Part shown: piece after piece, positions 25,793 through 32,904 of the stretch | How positions within the stretch are numbered: position 1 is the first letter of the stretch | Layout of the letters: each line of letters starts with the position of its first letter | From: Pseudomonas migulae NBRC 103157 | GTDB lineage: Bacteria > Pseudomonadota > Gammaproteobacteria > Pseudomonadales > Pseudomonadaceae | NCBI RefSeq assembly: GCF_002091715.1 | Contig: NZ_BDAG01000026.1 | Coordinates: 1-64,000, forward strand | Direction of reading: 5' to 3' | DNA length: 64,000 nucleotides | Position numbers and translations under genes: made by a program | The notes under the pieces: generated by a model | Databases searched by the model: none | What the model was told of the DNA's origin: nothing | The model's input: only the letters and a program-made list of their open reading frames with translations

Positions 25793-26518
25793 TCAGCGGT
25801 TTGTCTGACTGTCGGTGCACGTTTTTTGCCGTTCCCAGGCCAGTTTGATTGCGTCAATGCTCGGCACAAATCGGGACATGTGCCGAATCCCCACGACCGG
25901 AATCTTGCGGCTGCCAATGGTTGCAGTGAAGCCATAAGTCGCTCGGTACGAAGACGAGTCAACGTGATCCAGTGCTTCCCCGTTCCCGAATCTCTCCCAC
26001 AAAATCTTCGCCGCCGAGGGGCTTCCCAGGCCGTTGCTGTAAGCAATGATCAACTCGGGCTCCGCGAGCGACACTGTCACCCGTTCGAAAAAATCCATTG
26101 ATTTGCGTGTCAGCGATTCCAGACTCGCCGCGGACGATTGCCGCGCAACTTTTTGTATGGACGCTGCATCAGCCGAGCACAGCAGCAACGCATTGGTATA
26201 GAGGGTGTCGCGCCAGTCAAAACCAAGCTTGGCAGGCAACTCGGTCAATCGCCGGGGCAGGGGCGTCGAACCCCAGCCGCCTTTCAGGCCATGGGCGACA
26301 TTGGAAAACTCGGGTTGCTCGTAGCCTGCGTGTACCGCGCCGGCATTGGTGTGGATGTCGTCGGCGAGGGAGCCGTTGAAGCCGATCACGATCAGACGCT
26401 TGCGGCTGGGCGGTGCGGCGAGCAATTCGAAGGCGCAGTCGAAGGGACGGGCTGCGAAACCACCGATGCCGAGGTCCTCGAGGACTTCAAGCATATAGTT
26501 GCGGGTTTTTAACGGCAC
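25793..26518 (-). CDS. Conserved protein of unknown function
   Basis: This protein of about 241 residues has no signal peptide or membrane helix. Stretches such as RLIVIGFNGSLADD, GWGSTPLPRRL and YTNALLLC faintly recall uracil-DNA-glycosylase-like folds (a Rossmann-like start and a conserved GWGSTPL loop), but I cannot confirm that. The start is uncertain: GTG at 26518 or ATG at 26494, neither with a strong ribosome-binding site. It stands between the transporter and a thioesterase gene on the same strand as the latter. Confidence 0.6.
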   Translation of the reverse strand: MPLKTRNYMLEVLEDLGIGGFAARPFDCAFELLAAPPSRKRLIVIGFNGSLADDIHTNAGAVHAGYEQPEFSNVAHGLKGGWGSTPLPRRLTELPAKLGFDWRDTLYTNALLLCSADAASIQKVARQSSAASLESLTRKSMDFFERVTVSLAEPELIIAYSNGLGSPSAAKILWERFGNGEALDHVDSSSYRATYGFTATIGSRKIPVVGIRHMSRFVPSIDAIKLAWERQKTCTDSQTNR

Positions 26519-26596
26519 AGGTCAGTCCGGTTGGGGATAGCAGCAAAAGGAATCGGCACCCGAGAAAAGCCCAGGTTTTTTGCAGTGGGTCGCAAA

Positions 26597-27091
26597 CTAC
26601 CGGCCATGCGCAACCGCCGCCAGTTGCTCGGTATCGACGCGCACAAAAATGGAGTCCCCGACAGCCGTGAGCACATCCCCCGCGTAGACCTCGCAGATGA
26701 CGCGGGTTTTGCGTCCGACTTCACCTTCGACTTTCGCACGCAGGGTCAACGGGACGCCCATTGGCGTCGGCTTGATGAACTTGATGCCCAGGTTGCCAGT
26801 GACGCAGTTGATGCGCGGGAGGCTGGCGACTTCGCGGTTTTCCATGCGGTAGTGATAGGCCATCGCCGTCCAGTTCGAATGGCAGTCAACCAGCATCGCG
26901 ATCAAACCGCCGTAAACCAGATCCGGCCAACCACAATACTTGGCTTCCGGCATGTGCTCGGCGATGACATGCTCGCCGTCCTCATGCCAGAAGCTCTTGA
27001 TCTGCAGCCCGTGCGGATTGCTGCCGCCGCAGCCGTAACAAACGCCGTCAGGCGCGGCGGTGTCTTGCAGGGAAGTGTCGAGCGTAGGCAT
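26597..27091 (-). CDS. PaaI-family hotdog thioesterase
   Basis: This 164-residue single hotdog-fold protein has the N-terminal CYGCGGSNPHGL motif and the helix region VYGGLIAMLVDCHSNWTA typical of PaaI/YigI-like acyl-CoA thioesterases. It should hydrolyse an acyl-CoA; the acyl group is unknown. GAGGATGACCCAGGT precedes the ATG. It lies 78 bp upstream of the unknown gene on the same strand, so they may be cotranscribed. Confidence 0.8.
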   Translation of the reverse strand: MPTLDTSLQDTAAPDGVCYGCGGSNPHGLQIKSFWHEDGEHVIAEHMPEAKYCGWPDLVYGGLIAMLVDCHSNWTAMAYHYRMENREVASLPRINCVTGNLGIKFIKPTPMGVPLTLRAKVEGEVGRKTRVICEVYAGDVLTAVGDSIFVRVDTEQLAAVAHGR

Positions 27092-27353
27092 ACCTGGGTC
27101 ATCCTCAAGAATGTGAACCGGACCGGGCGGATTTTAACGCTGAACCGATAACGATGGGGGCTGTCATTGCCTCTCCGGCTCGGGCGTCAGATCATTCCCC
27201 GGTGAACGCTCTTCATGGCTGGATCGTGTCGGGGGCAGAACAATAGGCTTTAATAGACAGTGGCTCTTCATGTAATGCCCCGGCTCATCGTTCTGCAAAA
27301 GTAGCCGATAGCAGTGTATGCAAAGTACTTTTTTCAACGACAGGCGGGAATCC

Positions 27354-29924
27354 ATGCCGAACAGTTTCGCCTCCAATAACCCTTCTTCCTCCCGTCGTTC
27401 CAGCGTGGTCCTGGCTCGCGCCTCGCTCTTCAAGTTTGTGGGTCTATTGGCAGGCGTGTTTTTACTGGCCAGCTATTCACTCGTTTACCTTGCAAATGAT
27501 CTAGACCGGGCGGAGGAGGCTGAAAGCGCGTTCTACACGAAGAAGGCCATCCAGTCTCTGGAAAAATCGCTGCGCTCAACCGTCAAGGATTACGCATTCT
27601 GGGGCGACGCCTACAGGCACCTGCATGCCAAAGTGGACCCTGACTGGGCCTTCGTACGACAGAACGTCGGAGCAACGCTTTACGCGGATTTCGGGATCCA
27701 GGGGCTGTTTGTCGTCAACGACCTCGATCGCACCGTTTACTCTGTGGTCAAGGGTGAGCTGAAATCCGTAGAAGTCACGGAGTGGCTCAAGCAGTCCATC
27801 GCCGGGGTTCTTGATAAGGCGCGTGCAGGAGCGGAAACAGAGACGCCGACAACAGCCTTCATCAATGTGGGGGGAGTGCCCGCCCTCGTCGCGGCAGCAG
27901 CCATCACGCCGGGAACCGATCCGACAGTGGTGCCTGATGACCGGCCACCTTCAGTGCTGGTTTTCGTCGATGTATTGAACAGCGCCAAGCTGCAGATGAT
28001 CGGCGACGATTTCGGGGTCGATCGCCTGCACCTCGCCACCTCTAGTGAAATGGACACTGCGTCGCTCCTTCCTCTGGGCGATGACGGTTCGGCCGGCAGC
28101 CTGCAGTGGAGTCCGCAAAGACCAGGCCTGCGGTTGTTGGGAATAGGGTTGCCCTTGATCGGCGTTGCTGCGTTGCTGGTGTGCCTGATGACGTGGGTCA
28201 TTTTGCGTCGCACGACGGCGGGTGCGCTGGCACTTGACGCCAGCTATGCATCACTGCAAGGCAGTCAGGATGCCCTTGCCACCAGCGAATCACGCTTTCG
28301 CGACGTCGTTGAAGCCAGCTCGGACTGGGTATGGGAAATCGATCCCGAATGGCATTTCACCTATTTGTCAGAACGATTCGAAGACGTGACGGGGCTCTCC
28401 AGAGAGGCCTGGATTGGTGCGGTGATCGATGATCTGCTGAGCACCGAACTGGGCACGCTGGCTCAGTGGCTCAGCATCCCGAACCGTCGTCCGGATATCA
28501 GTATTCAGTGCCGATACGTCGATACCGAAGGCCAGGATCGAATCACTCGTCTTTCGGCTCGAAAAATGGCGGGGGGAGGGTTCCGGGGGACTGCGACGGA
28601 TGTGACCGAGGAAGTCGAAGCCCGTCGGCGTATCGAATTCCTCTCACAGCATGACGCCTTGACCGGACTGCCGAACAGAACCCGTCTTCAAGAGTTTCTC
28701 GACGGCAAACTCAAGGCATTGCCGACGATAGACCAGCCGCTGGTGATGCTCAGCCTGGACCTGGATCGTTTCAAACCGGTGAATGACTTGCTCGGGCATG
28801 CTGCAGGTGATGTGGTCCTTAATGAAGTATCGGGGCGCCTGGCAGACTGCGTGCGCCATGGCGACCTGGTTGCTCGGGTCGGCGGGGATGAGTTTGTATT
28901 GATCCTGACCGACGTGAGCTCCCAGGACGAAGTCGAGACACTCTGTCGCCGCTTGATCGAGTCCGTCGAGCAGCCAATAACGATCGATGAGCAGGAGGTG
29001 TTCATCAGCGCCAGTGTTGGCATCGCGATGGCACCTCATGACGCCTGCGAGGCGACCGAACTGCTTCGCTATGCGGATATCGCACTGTACGAAGCCAAGG
29101 CCGGAGGGCGCAACACCTGGCGCTTTTATGCCGGCGACATGAACGCCAGGATCATAGAGCGCCGTCGACTGGAAAGTGACCTGCGCTTTGCGATCAAACA
29201 TGGAGAGCTGCGGCTGCATTTCCAGCCACGCTATCGTATCGCTGACGGTCAGATGGTGGGGGCCGAAGCGCTGGTCCGGTGGCAACATCCTGAGCGCGGT
29301 TTGATACCACCCGACACGTTCATTCCGATTGCCGAGGAATCCGGACTGATACTTTCCCTGAGCAACTGGGTTCTCGATACCGCGTGCCGCTGCGCCGCAC
29401 GGTGGCCGGAAAATTTGTTCGTATCCGTCAACCTGTCACCGACCGAATTCAAACAAGGCAATCTGGTCGAGCGCATTCAGAAAACACTCGCCGACTCGGG
29501 AATCAACCCTGCCCGTGTAGAGCTGGAGATTACCGAAAGCGTCATGCTTGAAGACGCCACCGGTGCAGTTGAGGTGATGCGTACGCTCAAACGCCTTGGC
29601 GTTCGGATATCAATGGACGACTTTGGAACGGGGTATTCATCGCTGAGCTACCTTCGTGCATTCCCGTTCGACGGCTTGAAAATTGACCGCAGCTTTTTGA
29701 ACCGGCTGGCCGATAGCGAGGATGACAAGGCGATCATCCGGGCTATCGTTGGCCTGGGACGTGCGTTATCGCTGACCGTCACGGCTGAGGGCATTGAAAC
29801 GGCCGACCACCTGAAATTGCTGAAGGCGGTATCGTGCGATGAAGGTCAAGGCTATTTCCTGAGCCGGCCGCTGGATATTGTGGCTTTCAATGAGTTGGTA
29901 GGCCTCGTCGAAGAAGTTCGTTAG
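27354..29924 (+). CDS. c-di-GMP enzyme CHASE4-PAS-GGDEF-EAL
   Basis: This 856-residue membrane protein has a first helix at about 25-48 and a periplasmic CHASE4 sensor (about 50-200, with KDYAFWGDAYRH). A second helix follows at about 260-285, then PAS (about 312-422), GGDEF (about 430-585) and EAL (about 600-850). Both catalytic cores look intact: GGDEF near residue 509 with the metal-binding DLDRFKPVND, and EALVRW near 636 with EITES, DDFGTGYSSL and KIDRSF. It could make or degrade c-di-GMP, and may influence the MshEN-bearing NfrB 10 kb away; that link is inference. GGGA precedes the ATG at 27354. Confidence 0.9.
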   Translation: MPNSFASNNPSSSRRSSVVLARASLFKFVGLLAGVFLLASYSLVYLANDLDRAEEAESAFYTKKAIQSLEKSLRSTVKDYAFWGDAYRHLHAKVDPDWAFVRQNVGATLYADFGIQGLFVVNDLDRTVYSVVKGELKSVEVTEWLKQSIAGVLDKARAGAETETPTTAFINVGGVPALVAAAAITPGTDPTVVPDDRPPSVLVFVDVLNSAKLQMIGDDFGVDRLHLATSSEMDTASLLPLGDDGSAGSLQWSPQRPGLRLLGIGLPLIGVAALLVCLMTWVILRRTTAGALALDASYASLQGSQDALATSESRFRDVVEASSDWVWEIDPEWHFTYLSERFEDVTGLSREAWIGAVIDDLLSTELGTLAQWLSIPNRRPDISIQCRYVDTEGQDRITRLSARKMAGGGFRGTATDVTEEVEARRRIEFLSQHDALTGLPNRTRLQEFLDGKLKALPTIDQPLVMLSLDLDRFKPVNDLLGHAAGDVVLNEVSGRLADCVRHGDLVARVGGDEFVLILTDVSSQDEVETLCRRLIESVEQPITIDEQEVFISASVGIAMAPHDACEATELLRYADIALYEAKAGGRNTWRFYAGDMNARIIERRRLESDLRFAIKHGELRLHFQPRYRIADGQMVGAEALVRWQHPERGLIPPDTFIPIAEESGLILSLSNWVLDTACRCAARWPENLFVSVNLSPTEFKQGNLVERIQKTLADSGINPARVELEITESVMLEDATGAVEVMRTLKRLGVRISMDDFGTGYSSLSYLRAFPFDGLKIDRSFLNRLADSEDDKAIIRAIVGLGRALSLTVTAEGIETADHLKLLKAVSCDEGQGYFLSRPLDIVAFNELVGLVEEVR

Positions 29925-29955
29925 AGGCCGGCTACCCACCCTGAACAACGGTCGT

Positions 29956-30360
29956 TCATCCCTGGACGGTTTCCGCAAGTCTGGCGATCACCTTGATCTC
30001 GAACTGGAAACCATACAGCCACGTAACGCCAATCCCGGTCAGCGTCGGGTGCGGCGCGTTGCCCCAGAACTCCGGCACGATCTTCCAGATCGTTTCGAAC
30101 GTCGATTCGGGATCGACGACGAAGACGGTGACATCAATCACGTCGTCGAAGGTACAACCGGCCGCGACCAGGATCGCGTTCAGGTTGGTGAAGGCGAGCC
30201 GGACCTGATTCTCCAGGTCCGGCTCGGGCGATCCATCCTCCCTGCTGCCGACTTGCCCGGACACGAACAGAAAGCCATTGGAGCGAATTGCCGGCGAGTA
30301 GCGATTTCGCTCGTAAAGTGCCTGGCGTCCGCTCGGAAAAACCACATCACGCGTTGTCAT
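29956..30360 (-). CDS. RidA-family protein lacking the deaminase arginine
   Basis: This 134-residue protein has the YjgF/YER057c/UK114 fold, with GFLFVSGQVG, LAFTNLNAILVAAGCTFDDV and a closing EIKVIARLAE strand. In true RidA enamine deaminases the segment before the last strands reads PARS and supplies the catalytic Arg. Here it reads PTLTGIG, so deaminase activity is unlikely and a Rid4-7-type role is more probable. It is divergent from a LysR regulator over a 143 bp region with a perfect dyad. Confidence 0.85.
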   Translation of the reverse strand: MTTRDVVFPSGRQALYERNRYSPAIRSNGFLFVSGQVGSREDGSPEPDLENQVRLAFTNLNAILVAAGCTFDDVIDVTVFVVDPESTFETIWKIVPEFWGNAPHPTLTGIGVTWLYGFQFEIKVIARLAETVQG

Positions 30361-30460
30361 AAAAGACCTCCATCAAAGGGCCAAAGCCGACCCGAACCTA
30401 ACGTTGAAGGGACTGTAAGGACTTGCGCCGGGGCGATAAACGAGCAACCTTGGTGATCAC

Positions 30461-30479
30461 TGTTTGGGAAACCCAAACA
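30461..30479. promoter_or_regulatory. Perfect dyad TGTTTGGGAAACCCAAACA
   Basis: This 19 bp perfect inverted repeat with 8 bp arms contains a LysR-type T-N11-A core. It lies between the RidA-like gene and the LysR gene, 24 bp before the LysR start. It is the probable operator for the divergent pair. Confidence 0.65.
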
Positions 30480-30503
30480 ATCTGATCGACACAAGGGGCG
30501 GCG

Positions 30504-31442
30504 ATGGACCGTTTTGATGCGATGCAGGCCTTCGCGCGGGTGGTGGAGGCGGGCAGCTTCACCAAGGCTGCAGAAACCCTGCACATGAGCAAAACCACCG
30601 TGACTCAACTGGTGCAGCAACTGGAAGCGCGATTGCGCGTCAAGTTGCTCAACCGCACGACCCGCAAAGTCAACGTCACCGCCGATGGCGCCGTTTATTA
30701 CGAGCGGGTGATCAAACTGCTGGCCGACATCGACGACGCGGAAACCAGTCTGTCCGGCGCCTCGGCATTGCCCCGGGGCCGGCTGCGAGTCGATGTGCCG
30801 AGCCCGCTGGCGAGCATGATTCTGATGCCGGCATTGCCCGCGTTTTACGCGCGATATCCGGACATCCAGATCGACATGGGCGTGAGTGATCGCATCGTCG
30901 ACATGATCGACGAGAACGTCGATTGCGTGGTGCGCGGTGGTGAACTCACGGATCAGTCGCTGATGGCCCGGCGCGTCGCTGACCTGCCGCTCGGCGTATT
31001 TGCAGCACCGAGCTATCTGGCTCGGGTCGGCACGCCCTCGCATCCGCGTGAGCTGGAAGAGTCGGATCACCGAATCGTCGGTTTCCTGTGGGCGCGCACC
31101 GGCAAACCGCTGCCCTATGCGATGCACAATCACAGTGAAAGTGTGCAGGTCAAAGGTCGCTATGTGTTGGCTGTCGACGATGGCAATGCCTACCTTGCGG
31201 CGGGTCTGGCCGGGCTGGGCGTACTCTGGTTGCCGAAGTACATGTCCAAAACCTTTGAGGCGAGCGGCCAGTTGGTGCCGCTGTTCGAAGACTGGCACCT
31301 CGATACGATGCCGCTTTACGTGGCGTTTCCGCCGAACCGGCATATCAGCCTCAAGTTGCGCGTGTTCATCGATTGGGTCGTGGAGGTGATGGCACACCAT
31401 GCGCCGGTGGGCGAGCGAAATGCTTTCGAATCAAAGGCCTGA
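30504..31442 (+). CDS. LysR-family transcriptional regulator
   Basis: This 312-residue regulator has the N-terminal winged helix (1-60, MDRFDAMQAFARVVEAGSF) and a periplasmic-binding-like effector domain (about 90-300). It belongs to the common CrgA/DsdC-like branch with RKVNVTADGAVYYE. AAGGGG precedes the ATG. It is divergent from the RidA-like gene and convergent with an alcohol dehydrogenase. It probably regulates the RidA-like gene and itself; the effector is unknown. Confidence 0.9.
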   Translation: MDRFDAMQAFARVVEAGSFTKAAETLHMSKTTVTQLVQQLEARLRVKLLNRTTRKVNVTADGAVYYERVIKLLADIDDAETSLSGASALPRGRLRVDVPSPLASMILMPALPAFYARYPDIQIDMGVSDRIVDMIDENVDCVVRGGELTDQSLMARRVADLPLGVFAAPSYLARVGTPSHPRELEESDHRIVGFLWARTGKPLPYAMHNHSESVQVKGRYVLAVDDGNAYLAAGLAGLGVLWLPKYMSKTFEASGQLVPLFEDWHLDTMPLYVAFPPNRHISLKLRVFIDWVVEVMAHHAPVGERNAFESKA

Positions 31443-31487
31443 TACGCCACTGAAGGCGCGCGCGGTGTCAGCCGGCGCGCCCGTCAG

Positions 31488-32519
31488 TCATTTGCTGGCG
31501 TCGAGCACGACGCGGTAACGCGCCTTGCCGCTGCGCAGATGCTCGATGGCTTCGTTGACCCGGCTCATGTGGAAGTGCTCGACCTGCGGCAGGATCTGAT
31601 GCCGTGCGCAGAATTCCAGCATGGTCGCCGTAGTAGCGGGCGAACCGACCGGTGAGGCGGACAGGCTCTTCTGTTGGGGGATCAGGTTGAACACGTGCAC
31701 GGGAATCGCGCCGGGCACGATGCCGACAAAATGCAGGCGACCCTTGCCGCGCAGGGTGCCGAGCATGGACGGCCAGTCGAGGTCGGCGTTGGCGGTGATC
31801 AGGAGAAAATCCAGGGTTCCAGCGATGGCTTTCAGCGCAGCGCTGTCGGTCGAGGCGACGACGTTGTGTGCGCCCAGACGCTTGGCTTCGTCCTGCTTGC
31901 CCAGTGACGAAGTGAAGGCCGTGACTTCGCAGCCCCAGGCATTGAGAAAGCGCAATGCCAAGTGGCCTAGACCGCCGATGCCCACCACACCGACCCGGTC
32001 AGTCGGCTTGACGTCAAATTCCATCAGCGGGTTGAACACCGTCGAGCCGGCGCAGAACAGAGGGCCGGCCATGGCGGGATCAAGGCCGTCCGGTATTGCC
32101 AGCGCCCAGGCCCAGTGCGAACGCACGCGGTCGGCAAAGCCGCCGTTGCTGCCAATGATGGTGGGTTGGGCCGTGCCACACAGGTGATGGGAACCGCCGA
32201 TACACGAAGAGCAATGCATGCAACTGCCCTTGTACCAGCCGATGCCCACCCGTTGCCCCGTTTCGAGACCGCGTACCTGTGCACCCATTCGCACGATACG
32301 GCCGACCACCTCATGGCCGGGGATAAACGGGTATTGGCTGATGCCCCAATCGTTATCGATCAGCGACTGGTCGGAGTGGCAGACGCCGCAATATTCCACG
32401 GCCACTTCCACTTCCTCTTCTCCCAATGGGCCGGGATCGTAGCTGTAGCGCTCCAGCGGCGCGCCGGCCGCCGTTGCGGCCCAGCCAGTGAAGGACGTGA
32501 GTTCGGTGTCATCGCTCAT
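31488..32519 (-). CDS. Zinc-dependent alcohol dehydrogenase, cinnamyl-alcohol/YahK type
   Basis: This 343-residue medium-chain dehydrogenase should reduce aldehydes with NADPH. Catalytic zinc ligands are in CGVCHSD, GHEVVG and PLFCAG. The structural-zinc cysteines are in GSCMHCSSCIGGSHHLC, and the nucleotide-binding loop is GIGGLGH. The Rossmann segment ends in TSSLGKQDEA, which fits NADP preference in this subfamily. GGAGG precedes the ATG at 32519. It appears to be monocistronic. Confidence 0.9.
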   Translation of the reverse strand: MSDDTELTSFTGWAATAAGAPLERYSYDPGPLGEEEVEVAVEYCGVCHSDQSLIDNDWGISQYPFIPGHEVVGRIVRMGAQVRGLETGQRVGIGWYKGSCMHCSSCIGGSHHLCGTAQPTIIGSNGGFADRVRSHWAWALAIPDGLDPAMAGPLFCAGSTVFNPLMEFDVKPTDRVGVVGIGGLGHLALRFLNAWGCEVTAFTSSLGKQDEAKRLGAHNVVASTDSAALKAIAGTLDFLLITANADLDWPSMLGTLRGKGRLHFVGIVPGAIPVHVFNLIPQQKSLSASPVGSPATTATMLEFCARHQILPQVEHFHMSRVNEAIEHLRSGKARYRVVLDASK

Positions 32520-32904
32520 GGGAAACCTCCAGGTCAGGAGACAGGGATTTGGCTACTTGGCTGTCGCGGCGCAGACAGAAAAGTGTAGCGTAACGCTGAC
32601 CGTCGTCTCGTCTGCCGACAGAGTGCCAACCTCAACGTGGCGGGCCTGACGACGCAGGCGATTCATGAAGGCATTCGGATGCTTTTGCTGATGATCGCCG
32701 AACATTGATGACACCGAGCAGAGCATCGCGGCCCTTCAAAATTATCGGCGCCGCCGGCCAACCTGCACTAACGTTCATGCAGTCGTCGCGAACTGGAACT
32801 ACGCTGCATGTTTTGCTCGGCCACCGATGAATTCCGCGCCATCTCATTGAGGATTTTCGGGGCACGATGTAAAGCTCGTCTAGATCCTGCGGAGCATACG
32901 GATA
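32520..32904. other. Intergenic region, no gene seen
   Basis: This 385 bp stretch separates the divergent dehydrogenase and adenylation-fusion genes. A long open frame on the minus strand (32632-33231) runs through it into the fusion gene, but it has poor composition and no family similarity. I see no clear operator or terminator. Confidence 0.4.
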
